Source: Nigrospora sphaerica | Lineage: Eukaryota > Ascomycota > Sordariomycetes > Amphisphaeriales > Apiosporaceae | Assembly (NCBI GenBank): GCA_018287875.1 | Contig: JAGVVL010000022.1 | Span: forward strand, 1,860,001-1,924,000 | DNA: 64,000 bases | Direction: 5' to 3' | Shown here: piece by piece, positions 1 through 11,321 of the stretch | Layout: the number at the start of each line of letters is the position of its first letter | Position numbering within the stretch: the stretch's first letter is position 1 | The notes under the pieces: model-generated | Seen by the model: the letters and a program-made list of their open reading frames with translations, nothing else | Told to the model about the DNA's origin: nothing | The model's database searches: none | Position numbers and translations under genes: made by a program

Positions 1-621
1 CTGCAGGTGGCCCTCGTAGCCCTGGACGCCGACGAGGCGGAGGCGCGGCAGGGCGGCGACGCGGGCGGCGAGGGCGAGGGCGGGCGCGCCAGGCGCGACG
101 CCGGTGCGGTGGAGGCCGACGTCGAGGTCGAGCAGCACGTCGAGGGGCGGCGGCGCCCGCGCGTCGCCGGCCGCCGCCGCGGCGAGGGCGGCGTCGATGG
201 CCCCGGCGCCCTCGGCGCTGTCGACGACGATGCGGAGCTGCCCCGGGTGGCGGCGCGCGAGGGCGACGAGGCGGGCGACCTTGGGCCCGCCGATGACCTC
301 GCACGTGATGAGCAGGTCGGTGAAGCCGCGGGCGGCGAGGGCCTCGGCCTCGCTCAGCTTGGCGACGCAGCCGCCCGTGGCGCCGGCGGCGACGAGCCGC
401 CGCGCCAGCGCCGCGCACTTGGTCGTCTTGAGGTGCGGCCGCACCCGCACGCCGAGCGGTAGCAGCGTCCCCATGAGCTGCGCGATGTTGGCCTCCATGA
501 CGTCCAGGTCCACCACCATGGACGGCGTGTCCAGGCTCGCCAGCGTGTCGCCCACGCGCGGCGCGTAGGCCGTATAGGGCGTGGCCGGCACGGCGTCGGC
601 CGAGGGAGGCGAAGTCGTCAT
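1..621 (-). CDS. D-serine dehydratase / D-threonine aldolase-like PLP enzyme (5' part)
   Basis: The frame runs from an ATG at 621 to the left edge without a stop, so the first ~207 residues are present and the C-terminal half lies outside. It opens with TPSMVVDLDVMEANI and RVRPHLKTTKCAALA, the N-terminal signature of the alanine-racemase-fold (fold type III) family, in which a lysine of the RPHxKTxK motif holds pyridoxal phosphate. Further on LLITCEVIGGPKVARLV and LDVLLDLDVGLHRTGV fit successive strands of the TIM barrel. Family members dehydrate D-serine or cleave D-threonine; the second, metal-binding domain that would separate them is not visible. No intron is needed. Substrate remains inferred. 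Confidence 0.82.
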   Translation of the reverse strand, partial: MTTSPPSADAVPATPYTAYAPRVGDTLASLDTPSMVVDLDVMEANIAQLMGTLLPLGVRVRPHLKTTKCAALARRLVAAGATGGCVAKLSEAEALAARGFTDLLITCEVIGGPKVARLVALARRHPGQLRIVVDSAEGAGAIDAALAAAAAGDARAPPPLDVLLDLDVGLHRTGVAPGAPALALAARVAALPRLRLVGVQGYEGHLQ

Positions 622-1579
622 GGTTCTTTGGTGCCGAGGCGAGATGAGGGAAGCGGGCTGCTTTATTCTTACTCAACCGCCTTTCGCCGTACCTGCCCTT
701 TCGGGCGATGGATTGGTAAAGAGGGGGGGACGGGGATTAAACAGGCGGCGAGGGTGACGATGTCGTGAGGGAGTCGGGTGGAAAAGATGCGAAGAGGAGG
801 TGCTATGTGATCGTTGAGGGAGAAGAAGAAGATGGGAACGGGCCGACTTACATACCTATAGCTTCTCCCGCGACCTCTCGGCACGAGGGTTAGTTATAGC
901 TCTCTACTTGAAGAACCAACGGAACTTAGAATTTCGATACCTCACCCCCTTCCGGCTCCAAAACTCAACAGGGCGCTCGCTTCACTCAGCGACAGGACGC
1001 GTTCCGGCGACGGTCCCTCCCGATGTCGCCGTGCGACGGGCCAGCTCCGATGCCCAGAAAAGCGCGAAAGCGGGGGAGCACCGGTTTATCAGTTGCTAGT
1101 GCCCACCACTCTCCTCCGCACTTTCGTTGTATCTCCATCGCACGTCGGGCAACATCCCGGGGGGGAAAGGCCTGGGGTTGCCATTATCACACCTTGATAC
1201 GTAATCGGCGCACTATATATATCGGCGGCCCGGCACTTATTCGCCGTCCTTTCCCGGAACCCCAGGATGGACCTCTCTTGGATTGTCTCCCGTTTGTCCC
1301 AGGCATTTCCTCCCTCCTCGCGGGCCGTTCTCGCGTCTCCGACGGCAAGTTCGGCTAATAATGAAGAGATGTGCATGCGTCACCGCCTGCGCATCCGCCT
1401 GGCATCACCTGTCGACAGGATCCTACGCTCTCGATAGGGTCGCGCGGCGTCGTCAGACACGGGAAGTTGCACAAGGAGGCAATGCAGCGATGAAGGCGTT
1501 GTATATGTCTTTTATGCTTCTGCTTGGCGTGGGCTAAAACGCAACCTGGGTATTGGGTATGGGGGTATCCGATCATTTC
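622..1579. other. Intergenic, no gene seen
   Basis: This spacer lies between the start of the PLP enzyme gene (621) and the end of the PAN-like gene (1580). Short open frames on both strands show no family resemblance, no splice-consistent structure and no tRNA boxes. The part next to 621 should hold the promoter of the PLP enzyme gene. Confidence 0.5.
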
Positions 1580-2468
1580 TCATAAAATCATCTCGCGCTC
1601 GCCAAAGATCGTCATCGCCGTCGTCGTCGGCGCCGGCGTCCCTTTGGCCCGCCCCCGAGGGCCCCCGACCCTGACGCGCATCTTCTTCCAGCACGTGGGG
1701 GTGCCGCTTTCGGGCGCCCGACCCCAGCCCGCGCCGCAGCACGATGCGTCCTGGGCGCAGGCGTCGGCACACGCCTCGAACGAGGCCGTGGCCAGGCTGC
1801 CTTCCGGCACCACGCCGCCGGCGACGCCCGCCTCGTAGTCGCAGAGGATGCGGAACGCCGACCCGTCCGCCGCCGCGTACATGGTGCCGTTGCTCGCCGG
1901 GCACGCGACGCGGTTCGTGAGCGACGTCGTCGTGGACGAAGCTACTGTTGATGTCCGGTTGCCCAAGACGTCGGCGGGCGGTGCAATGAGCGGCGTCGCA
2001 CTGTCCATGGTCAGCCAACATCCAAGACGGTTGGTTTACGGTGGCCTCTGCTACTGACCTCTGCGCTTGCTCTCCTGCCAATGGTCTGTTTGAGTGCACC
2101 GCTGCTCTTTGGACCGTGGCTTTCAGGATGAGGACGAGGGCAATGATCAAAAGCATGACGGCCAGCCCAACAGCCATCCATAATTTCCGGTTCCGAATTA
2201 TCCTTTGCGTCCAGCTTCCGTTATTTGTTCTCGACATTGGCAAGCCCTCTTCCTCTAGTGGGGAGGCTGCATCCTCGTATGCCGCCATATCTTTGACGAT
2301 AGCAACTTCCTCCTCCTCTTTCTCCACCTCCTCTTCTTCCTCCTTCAACGGCGGGTAAAGCTTCGGTTGTGGTCTGTACTGGGTGAAAGCCTGACGCTGC
2401 ACAACTGCCGGTGGCTCCTGAATCCACCATGCTCTCGTATCGCCCGGTCGACTGGAGAGGGAAGACAT
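1580..2468 (-). CDS. Type II membrane protein with extracellular PAN/apple-like Cys domain
   Basis: Two exons: 2468-2059 and 2000-1580. The 58-bp intron 2001-2058 begins GTCAGT, has the branch site GCTGAC and ends CAG; it links the two frames exactly and gives 276 aa. Residues 1-95 are cytosolic with a Pro-rich start and a long Glu-rich run. A single hydrophobic helix (VGLAVMLLIIALVLILKA, about 100-117) follows basic residues, so the C-terminus should be outside the cell. That part carries AFRILCDYEAG, FEACADACAQDASCCGAGW and CWKK, the Cys spacing of fungal PAN-like lectin domains. Such proteins are common in ascomycetes; the ligand is unknown. Identity as PAN-like rests on Cys spacing only. 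Confidence 0.72.
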
Positions 2469-5400
2469 GGAGCAGAACAGTACCTAAGGTCACGAACAGA
2501 GGCGATATGGAGCTTTGGAGTAATGGAAATGTCGGGGGTTTCAGGTATATTTGAAGCCGGAAATCTTGTCTAAACAAGGCTCTCGTGACTGTTGCGTGGC
2601 GTGCGCTCGGCAACGGAGAGAGAGACGCCACGTCGTGCCGCGGAACTCACAGAACGGCGGACGGTCCCGCCAAGATAAACATATCCGAGCATGGTCAGCA
2701 GGGCCCCGTGAGCCATGGCGCTGCAGCCAAATATGGCACCACGGGAGGGCAAAGTGCATGCAGCGTTTTGCACACCCGCCAGTCTCTAGTGTGGCGCTCG
2801 AGGCCTACACTGGACGGCAGTTTCGCCTGAAGGCCAACTGACGTAACAGAGGCGCTTTTGGGGGCGGCGTAGAAATGCGAGTCGCGGGGTCTGAAACTGG
2901 CCGTGTCATGGGAAAGCAGTCCAAGGGGCCGCTTTCCCTCCAAACTTTGCCCTGGGCGATTCGTCCAGTTGTGCGGCCGATCGTGGACGCCGCGTGCCGT
3001 TGTGCCGTCGGCCGCGCAAACAAGAGGGGAAGGAGAAAAGGGGGACAGCGGACGATACTTCGGCATCAAACTTGACATAGGAGCCCCCTCGTACGAGGCC
3101 GAGCTCCACCCATCGTCTTGAGTCCCCCCAGGCGACCTGAGGAGGCCCACGGGAGAAGCAAAGACGTCACCGGCGCCGTCCCAACCCGTTCCATCAGCCC
3201 GTATGACCTCGGCGTTCCTGGCGTGCGCACTTCTCGTGTGGCGTGCTGTCCGCCGGTCCGGTCGCCAGGGACGGGGGAAATGGGCAAGAGGTGTGGGTGG
3301 ACGTTAGTTTGGATGTGTTTCCCAGTCTTGTTCCTGGCGCGTTTCTCGGAGGCCATGTCATCTGTCAGTCAGTCCGTCGGTCACGCACGACTCGTAGCAC
3401 GGATACCGGCGTTCATGGAGGGGGCCAAGGAGTATTTGGCGTGTGCGTGTCTGCACAAATTGTCCAGAGGTACGAGGTAGCTGCTAGTTGGAGTGTTGAA
3501 TACATGTACTTAGTAAGTACGTGTGCTTGTGGGTGCCCTATCCGGGTGCTGGTGTTGACTGGTGCCGGTACTGGTGCGGGGACCCATCAAGTTAGCGCTG
3601 CTGTCGTCCCGCAACCTGTTGCTGCTATGGGTCCCCCTGTTGGTGCTATGGGATCCCCCCACTGGAGAGGTGGGTGCCTGAGAGCTGTCACTTGTTGTGG
3701 GGTGGGGGAGCCTCCGTCACAGGCCCCAGGGGAGAACGAGATAGCAGATAGCGAGCGCCGATGCGCGTTGGTCAGTCGACCGACGCTTTTCGGCTTGGCG
3801 GTCGTGCCGGCTCAGATCCGAGGCGTCCAAGGCCCCCTCTCCAAAATAGACCGGAAGCGGCGGGCCGTTACCGAATGGCCTGATTTCTCTGTCGTGGTTG
3901 TTGCAAACAGCTCGGCGTGATGGGGACGGTCACAAAGACTGGACGGATCAGGGAGGGGGGAGGCTCAAGGGCTGCAAGCGGGCGAGTGCTTGCAAATATT
4001 AGAAGTTGCAGAACCACCGAGTGCATGCACGCTCTGTACTTGTTCGTTCTTACGTCTAACCACGTAAGGCCAGATATGGTCAGTTAGTTGCAGCATTGGC
4101 TGGCAAAGCTGGGCGTTGGCCCCGGAGCGACTGTTGCGTACGCTTGGTCCTCTCTCTGGGACGTTACGGATATCCCATAGTGGTGGTAGTAAAGCAGGCT
4201 CTCTGGGTCGTGAGTAATAATGTGTGGAGGCCACTAGGGACTGTTCGTATTGGATATATGTACCTACCCAAAAGCTACAAGTCCTTTGGGGGTGGGAAGC
4301 AGCCAGACGAACTGGAGCCAGTTCGAGAACGCGGCACTTGGGCAAGACGGCGGGGCCTGCGGCGCAGGGGTTCGCCTCTCGCAATGCCGACCCTTGCAAA
4401 GCTGCACCCGCCATATGACGGATCTATGCACAATGCGAACCGGCTCTCGCCTCTGCCATCTGGGTCCTTGGGCTTGAAAAAAGTTAAAGGACGAAAGGGA
4501 GGGAGGGGGAGAATGAGAGCTGGAAGGGTTAGTGGAACAACCTACACCTTCTCTTCCCATCCGACTGCTCACGCCCCCACAAGGCTGTTGCGGGAGATTG
4601 TCTCTCCAAACAAGCAGGGGTTGTCGGGACCACGATCACGGCGACCCTGGACCGGGGAAGCGCGGGAGGGAGACGCGTGGGAGGAAACGACCTCATGCCG
4701 AAGTGGACAAGGATTGTCGGTGGTCCGAACGAGACCAGTAAGCAAAGTATGCGCGGACGAACGGACGGCAGATCGTGGCGAAAAGAAGCAGAGAAAGGAA
4801 CAGTCGGAAAAAAGAGACCCCAACGTGCTTTCCCACGAGCCTGCCACCTGAGCCTACACAGCAGGTAAGGTCCCTATGTAACTTACTACCCGTCCATGAG
4901 CTGGCAGCCCGGCTTTTCCTCGGTGTGCCTGTGCCAACAAGCCCGCCAACTACGGCTTTCCCACCGCTACGTAGATCCATTGTGCCCTTCTATCTACCCT
5001 CCGAGGGGGTCTCAGCAAGGATCGGTTTACTATGCGTACCAGCCAACGCCTGCCTTACCTGCCCTTCACGCACCCTGTATGCTACGGTGCATACATACAG
5101 CCCCTGCTGCTGCGACCCTCGCCGGCGGACAGACATCCATCCCTCGTGGGATCGATCGTCTCCTGTAGCCTCCTGGGCGGGCCGCCTAGACGCAGCTACT
5201 CACGGCCAACAGCCCCCAGGCGAGTGAGTGGCGACCACGGGCGGCCCCTCAATAGTCGCGGGATCTGCAGCTGATGCCGCGCCGGCCGCCCCACGCGGCT
5301 CTGCGAGTCAACATCTCGTGCGCCTTGACTATTGCCAATCGCATTTTATTCCTGAGGCGCCTACCGCTGCTACCGTTGCGGACTCGCGGTTTTCCACCAT

Positions 5401-6021
5401 GCTTCCCGTCTTCCGGCCCGGACGTATTGCTAAGGCGAACAGACGATAACGGCCGGCGAAGGCGAACAGAAACACCGAACTTTGGGCTTGGCGAGTCAAA
5501 ATGCCCCCACAACTGCCCCCTGTTTCCTCTTTCGGGTTCTGCAGACACTGACACACGCTCCCCAAGACGACGGTCTCTTCTAAGGATCCTTCTACGGACC
5601 TGCCGGCCTGCGAACCCACTCGGCAACCGAGGTGCGCGACGGGGAAACGGGCGAGAAGGCCAACACATGCGACAACCCACTTTACCGAGAACCCACCGCG
5701 GGCGTGGGACGCGTCAGATCCAGACTTCTCAGTGTGCGTGTGTCTGTGTGTTGTAATGGCGAGCAACCCCCGACTTGGCCCGTTTCGATGGCGGCACCGC
5801 CAGACCCTCCGTTGCCCGTGCTCGCTCCGCTTTGCTAGACCGCCTGCCTTCACTACTGTCACTGTGGTGGCCCCGTTATGGCACGAATATGGTGGAGGCC
5901 GATCTCCATTCGCGACCGACGGCCACACGGCCCGGCCTGCTCCTCGTGCTTGTGACTGACTATCGGCCCCCACGGGGGGCGCGATGGGAACAACGGTGGG
6001 TTGGCAGATGGGCGAGGTGAG
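2469..6021. other. Long intergenic stretch, no supported gene
   Basis: About 3.5 kb without a convincing gene. Open frames of up to 251 codons exist (for example 3243-3920 and 4096-4851, plus strand), but their products are compositionally random, lack domain-like segments and have no matching exon neighbours. GC-rich DNA gives such frames by chance. I see no tRNA, no terminal repeats and no transposon motif. Confidence 0.5.
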
Positions 6022-6027
6022 TATAAA
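6022..6027 (+). promoter_or_regulatory. TATA box of the sialidase-like gene
   Basis: TATAAA lies 111 bp before the ATG at 6133, within the usual distance for a fungal core promoter. It is the only good match in the 300 bp upstream. Confidence 0.45.
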
Positions 6028-6132
6028 GCCGACGGTCGTCGGGCCCCAGGGATGTCGCTGTTTTCGGTATCTCAGTGGCCTTGATCGAGCCGTCCCCCCA
6101 TTTTACCTCATTGCTTTGCGTATTCCTTCATC

Positions 6133-7281
6133 ATGGCACGCTCATTACTTCATTTTGCTGTCTTGCTGTTCGTGGGCCTCTTTCTGACGGCCCATGGCCG
6201 AACAATACCCCCGAGGGCGGCGGCCGTCCCCGTGAAAAGCAATATCCTGTCCCAGAAAATGTCGACAAAGCCGGTAGAAATCCAGGCCAAAACGCGCGGC
6301 ACATATCCCCGCGTGGCCGCCCTCTCGGACGGCACCATGCTCATGGGCTACACGTCGGTCGAGGGCCCGGAGCGCAGCCTCCGCGTGCTGCGGAGCACCG
6401 ATAAGGGCCGGTCCTTCCAGCCCTTCAGCACCATCGCCTCGCGCGACGGTGACATGGACAACGTCTTCCTCCTCGAGGTGCCAGGCTCGCACCCGCCGCG
6501 CATCCTCGCCGCCTACCGTAACAACGACTGGGACGCCGACAAGATCTACACGGCCTTCCGCATCACCGTCGCTGCCTCCGAGGACGGTGGCGCGACGTGG
6601 CGGTTCCTGAGCGAGCCCGCGGCCTTCAGCGCGTCCAGCTCCCACGGCCTCGGCGTCTGGGAGCCCTTCCTCCGCGTCGGCGCCGACGGCGCCCTGCAGG
6701 TGACGTGGAGCCAGGAGCTGGCACGCGACAACCAGGACACCTTCCGCGCCGTCTCCCGCGACGGCGGCCAGACGTGGTCCGATCCCGTCAACCTGCGGGT
6801 GCACGCGCCCCGGGACCACTGGCGCGACGGCATGCAGGGCATCGTGCCCGTCCGGGACTCGGACGGCCGCGACGCCCTCGTCATGGTCTTCGAGTCGAAC
6901 CCCCAACCCCCCTTTTTCCACATAGAGTACGCCGTGAGCTACGACGACGGCGCCACCTATGAGAAGCGGGGTGTCGTGTTCGAGCCCCCTAAGGGCCACA
7001 ACGCCGGCGACCCCCAGGTCGGCACGATCCACGACAAGGGCGTCATCGTCGTTTTCTCGACCGACGAGGACTCGGACGTGGTCAACTGGCCGGGCAACGC
7101 CAAGGTGAAGGCCTGCGTGTCGCCGGGCCTGCGCGACGGCAAGCTCGAATTCGGCGCCGACGTGGAGCTGGCTGGCGAGAACAGCATCTGGGCCGGGTCC
7201 TTCGACATGAAGAACGGCGACGTCATGGTTACCTATGACCACAATGGCAACGTGGAGGGACAGATACTGAGCTGGTCATGA
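6133..7281 (+). CDS. Secreted sialidase-superfamily (BNR/Asp-box) glycoside hydrolase
   Basis: Single exon, 382 aa. Residues 1-22 are a typical signal peptide (hydrophobic LLHFAVLLFVGLFLTA, then AHG), so the product is secreted. Four Asp boxes of the S/T-x-D-x-G-x-T/S-W/F type are visible: STDKGRSF (88-95), SEDGGATW (149-156), SRDGGQTW (208-215) and SYDDGATY (269-276). They mark a six-bladed beta-propeller as in GH33 sialidases and GH93 exo-arabinanases. TYPRVAALSDG near residue 56 corresponds to the first active-site arginine region. Length fits both families. Which sugar it releases (sialic acid or arabinobiose) cannot be decided by eye. The ATG follows a TATA box at 6022. Confidence 0.83.
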   Translation: MARSLLHFAVLLFVGLFLTAHGRTIPPRAAAVPVKSNILSQKMSTKPVEIQAKTRGTYPRVAALSDGTMLMGYTSVEGPERSLRVLRSTDKGRSFQPFSTIASRDGDMDNVFLLEVPGSHPPRILAAYRNNDWDADKIYTAFRITVAASEDGGATWRFLSEPAAFSASSSHGLGVWEPFLRVGADGALQVTWSQELARDNQDTFRAVSRDGGQTWSDPVNLRVHAPRDHWRDGMQGIVPVRDSDGRDALVMVFESNPQPPFFHIEYAVSYDDGATYEKRGVVFEPPKGHNAGDPQVGTIHDKGVIVVFSTDEDSDVVNWPGNAKVKACVSPGLRDGKLEFGADVELAGENSIWAGSFDMKNGDVMVTYDHNGNVEGQILSWS

Positions 7282-8589
7282 GTCGGCATCACGCGGTGCG
7301 GTGCGAGTGCGATGCGAGCCTCTTTGTTTTTCCTGTTTGGGGTTTTTTTTCTCAACGATACCAGGTCGGCGTTCGGGGAGAAGGCGTATCCGCATTCCCA
7401 GGCAACTACGCGATATTGCGTAGCACAGTCACGGGTGTTTCGGGGTAAAACGTGAGACCACGGAATCCGGGATCACGGAGCGGCATGAGAGATCCATTTT
7501 TAGAATTAGAAGGCACCTTAGACGATAGAACTATAATGCGCACCAGCAAGCGCCAAACAGCCATCGAGGCGGCGCCACCAGTCATTTCCTCGGGGCGACT
7601 CCTGGCAACAGCTTACCTTTCACAAACTTTAGAATCACTCACGTACCGGCTCACGTATATGGTGAATGCTAATCACTCATATTGGTGGGCCGGTCGTCTC
7701 TCTCGGTTCTCCTGCGTGAGCTCGACTTAGGAACTATCAGCCGGGTAGTATGGAATGAGCGCCCTCTTGATGGAGGAGACATCCGGTGCCTTTCGTGGCA
7801 AAACAGGGGACAGGAAATGATTGAATCCGGGGTCGTGTCATCCAGAATGACGGGGTAGATGGTGCCGCCTCTCGAGTTCGGATACGATGACATTGTGTGC
7901 CATGTCTAAGCAACCGGGTCGTCCAATCTGAGCACCTCGCTCTTCATGACCTATGCCCGCGTCAGAATATGGGACGACGTCAAAAAGTTTTGGGCGTGCG
8001 GAGAGACGGACAGACCGCTAGAAACAGCCATGAAACAAGCCTGCTCGGCCCTTGAACCCTAGATGCAAATGCTACCCCGGCCCCGCCGATTCGTCTGGGG
8101 TCGTGACGACCCGAGGAAGGACGCGCTCGTAGCCTTACTAGTAGACATATTCGTACCTGAGGCTCTCGCACCGAGGATGCCAGAGACACCAGCGCCGCGA
8201 GGCCGGCGGCAACGATATCAATGACCACGATAACTTTCACCAGAAACCGCAGGGATCAGGAAGACGAGCTGGCAAAGATGTGTTTCCAAGCCCCGGCCCC
8301 TTCTCTCTTTCCCTCGGCTCGGGCCGGCGCTCAACGATCGCCCGTTGCGGCGGCGCGCGTGCACCGAGCCCGCCCTCGAGTCAGTCTCGGCCGGACGTCA
8401 GGGCTCCCCTCGGCGGGCGAAACGGGCATCGTCGGTGTCGCCGTTTCGTTTCAGTTCTGTGCCTCATCGGTAAGAAACATTGCGGGCATCTCCCCCAGAC
8501 GTGCCCGAGCACGTGAGAACGCTGGGGGAACGGGAGGGCGGCGGACCTTGGATACCTCTGCGTGTCTTCTCTGAAGGTCTGCTTGGGTC
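7282..8589. other. Intergenic, no gene seen
   Basis: Spacer between the sialidase-like gene and the small helical gene. Just after the stop there are T-rich runs (about 7322-7352) that may serve 3'-end formation. No frame in the region resembles a protein family and no RNA gene boxes were found. Confidence 0.45.
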
Positions 8590-8597
8590 TATATAAG
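8590..8597 (+). promoter_or_regulatory. TATA box of the small helical gene
   Basis: TATATAAG lies 145 bp before the ATG at 8742. The leader between them ends in a C-rich stretch directly before the start codon. Confidence 0.5.
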
Positions 8598-8741
8598 CGA
8601 CAGTAGGCTTCTTTGACCACCGGGTATTCAGCAGCAAACTAACACCGGATACAATACAACTTTTCATTTGGGAGTAAACGACCATTTCTTACCCCCAGGA
8701 ACCCCTTTTCATATTTCTTTTCCGAAAGCGACGCCGCCGCC

Positions 8742-9602
8742 ATGGACAAGGTGCAGAAGAGCATCGACGCGCTGGAGCGCAAGCTGATCAAGGCCAACAA
8801 GATCGCGGCCAAGGGCGACAAGATGAAGCTCGGGGACGCCATCAAGCTGGGCCGCAAGAGTAGCTCCATGGCCGCCACCATCAACAAGGGCCTGAAGGAA
8901 TACGATGCAAGTTTTGTTTTTTCCGCCCGCCTTACTCGGGGCCGCACCCCCGCCCCGCCTCGCCGCAACTTCCTCCTTCCCCTTCCGCTTCACCAAAAGC
9001 AACGGGTGATATCTCTTGTCATGACCAGGGGAGGGACAATACGCCCCCTCCAAAGCTGACAGTCCTTCCCCAGGGTACAGATCCCACGGCCGAGGAAAGC
9101 AAGAAGATGATGGTCCAGATGACGCGCATCGTCGAGTTGACCGAGGAGCAAGTCGATAGCCTTATCAGCTGCCAGGGGTACCTGAAGGACAAGCTTCACG
9201 TTGGCGGTACGGGAAAACCACGGAGCTCCCCGCTCTCCCTGCCCTCCCTCCCCCCTCCTTCTTCCTCCTCGTCCTCTTTTCCCTACCGTGCAGCATTCTC
9301 CCTCTCGGTCGCTGCCGTAGCTGTTCGCGCACCGGCCGGCCCCGTCCCAAGGAAAACGCCCGATGACTAACCCCGTCGACCCCCGCGTCGTCACAGGCCT
9401 CGTCAAGCGCAACCTGGTCAAGACGGCCGAGGCGAGCGACGAGCTGTCGAAGCTCATGGTGTCCAAGGCGCCGGCGGGGCTGCGGGCGCAGGGCGAGGCG
9501 CTGGCGCGGCGGCGCAACGTGGCCTTCGACCGGGCCCTCGCGGTGTATGCCCACGCGTCGGGCGGTGATGACCTCGCTGACGGCGGCGAAGATTCGGACT
9601 GA
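8742..9602 (+). CDS. Small, helical, charged protein of unknown function (three exons)
   Basis: Exons 8742-8906, 9074-9206 and 9397-9602 give 167 aa. Intron 1 (167 bp) starts GCAAGT rather than GT, has branch GCTGAC and ends CCCAG: a GC-AG intron. Intron 2 (190 bp) starts GTACGG, has GACTAAC and ends CACAG. Joins are in phase and remove the stops lying between. The protein is Lys/Glu-rich and predicted helical throughout (for example DKVQKSIDALERKLIKAN, then VELTEEQVDSLISCQGYLK and LVKRNLVKTAEASDELSKLM), with an acidic tail DGGEDSD. No signal peptide or membrane segment. Codon use is strongly biased, suggesting a genuine expressed gene. I do not recognise the family. Confidence 0.72.
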
Positions 9603-11065
9603 CGGAGCGCATCCGCGCCGTGACCCGCAAGGGCCAGTGGTGACGCACGCGCGCGAGGCACGGGGGCCCGTTTTCCCCTGGCGCCGCCGTGCGAGGGTCC
9701 GATGAGAGAGAAAAAGAGGGTGGAGATGGAGCGTGGTGGTGGGAAGCGGACGGGGCTGGGCGAGCGGGGGCGTAAGGGTGAGAAGGGAGACGAGAGTGAG
9801 GGGACCGGACGCCGTCGAATAGTGCGAACGGAAGAGATCATCACAGATCGCGTGGGCGGTTCTGGCTATCGGAATAGAGGTGCGTAAACCGGGGTGGTCG
9901 CCGTGAGAGCTTTCCAAGTTATGTGTATGTCATGAATGTCCCGCGGCTTGTCTATCGGACTCCCGGCCACAACGTAGTTGCGACCATAGTGCTCAGCTAT
10001 GGCGCAACATGTTGACCAGGCTGTCAAGAATCTAAATTGCTGTCAGGTAGAAAAGGGCTCGGGCCTCAGACCCAAGGGGGGCGAGCACACGGAAGAGCGA
10101 AGACCTACAACGGGGTATAGAAACCGACACAGGCTTGTGCATTTCAACCCCTATCCCTACCTACCACCTTTCTGCAGGCTTGCCAGTCGATCACCATCGC
10201 CCCCCCTTACCTATACTACTTACTATACACTCTGAAAATTGCCAAGAGGCACTCTACAATAGAGGCAGTACACCACCTGGAGCATTCTCAGCCAAATAGA
10301 CAGATTGCTGATGGGGTTAGAGCATGGCTTGTCTTTCCCTCTATGCAATCGACATTCTTCGTGTCGTCTCCTCGCCGCCATGGCTTCCCGCCCAGCATTG
10401 CGGCAATCAACGCAGAACGATTGACGCAAGACCTTGAGCTGGGTACGTTATCGGGATACCTGGCGACAGCGACGTGTGGAACAACCACCTCTGGAAGCCA
10501 CTTGCCTGCGATATATTCGCATGGCGTCCGCTGCCTTCAATACCGAGAATTTCTGCCACGGCATCTGTTCCTTCGCCAATTGGGTAGGCGATACGTGAGG
10601 AAGTGACCCCGGCGGATGCAGATTCGTCGGGCATCCATGCAGTCGGCGAATGAACACGACGCGGCCATTTAGTTAATGGCGTTACCACCGCTTATCGCTA
10701 CAAGGTGGTCCATCCGGGCGGGCTTATTCACCCCGGCGGATTGCCTGCTGTGTTTCGACGAGTCGTCACTCCTGACGATAAATTCATCGCAGCTCTACCC
10801 CAGCACTGACAACGCCCCAGAGGCATTTGTCGCCAACCGCAATACCACAGACTCGAAGCGTGGCTTATAGTGAGGGCTAATCTGTGAGGCCCGATGAGGA
10901 CATGCGGCGCACCATATAACGAAGACGGCGAGAGGTCCAAAACAAAGGCATCCCGCCATCGCACACCGAAGGCGAAATCGTGAGCAACCTCGCTCCCTTA
11001 TGTCGAACAGTAACGCCGCGCGTTAAGACGGGAAGCGAACATGTGTATGCATGCACGAACAACAA
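9603..11065. other. Intergenic, no gene seen
   Basis: No coding frame here has recognisable content; open frames are short and of mixed composition. The AT share rises towards 10 kb and beyond. The segment leads into the tRNA gene on the minus strand. Confidence 0.45.
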
Positions 11066-11070
11066 AAAGA
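11066..11070 (-). terminator. RNA polymerase III terminator of the tRNA-Thr gene
   Basis: Read on the minus strand, a T5 run lies about 17 nt after the 3' end of the tRNA, the normal Pol III stop signal. Confidence 0.6.
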
Positions 11071-11086
11071 GAAGCTTGATGGTTAT

Positions 11087-11164
11087 TGCCCACTACTGGA
11101 ATCGAACCAGTGATCTCATCATTGCAAGTACTAGTGATGCGCTTTACCACTAAGCCAAGCGGGC
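11087..11164 (-). tRNA. tRNA-Thr(AGT) with a 6-nt intron
   Basis: On the minus strand the 7-bp acceptor stem GCCCGCT/AGTGGGC, a D arm GCTT-loop-AAGC, a 5-bp anticodon stem CATCA/TGATG and a T arm ACTGG-TTCGATT-CCAGT all pair, and the internal A and B boxes are good. The anticodon loop is 13 nt (CTAGTACTTGCAA) instead of 7. Taking out CTTGCA (plus-strand 11123-11128), placed between positions 37 and 38 where nuclear tRNA introns sit, leaves the standard loop CTAGTAA with anticodon AGT (threonine). Reading TGC as an alanine anticodon fails because the stem would no longer pair. Mature length is 72 nt including the discriminator A. Confidence 0.9.
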
Positions 11165-11289
11165 TAAGGATCTTGTTGGGAGAATAGGATGTTAACAGCA
11201 AATGAGTCGCGTCAATGGCGGTACGACGATAGTGTGGTGGGTGTGGAGTGTCGTGAAGCCTTTTTTTATTTTTGCGTTGGCGGTGAGTG

Positions 11290-11320
<31 letters not shown>
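11290..11320. repeat. 31-nt A homopolymer
   Basis: An uninterrupted run of 31 A residues, about 125 bp upstream of the tRNA gene start. It is flanked by GC-rich DNA on the right. It could be a slipped microsatellite or the poly(A) tail of a retroposed sequence; no reverse-transcriptase relic or target-site duplication was found beside it. Confidence 0.8.

Positions 11321-11321
<1 letters not shown>

Noticed and set aside
3243..4851. Two plus-strand open frames of 225 and 251 codons
   Set aside because: No family-like segments, scattered Cys/Trp and no codon bias compared with the real genes nearby.
6145..7242. 365-codon open frame opposite the sialidase-like gene
   Set aside because: Shadow frame caused by the C-rich third positions of the plus-strand gene; the plus strand has the signal peptide and four Asp boxes.
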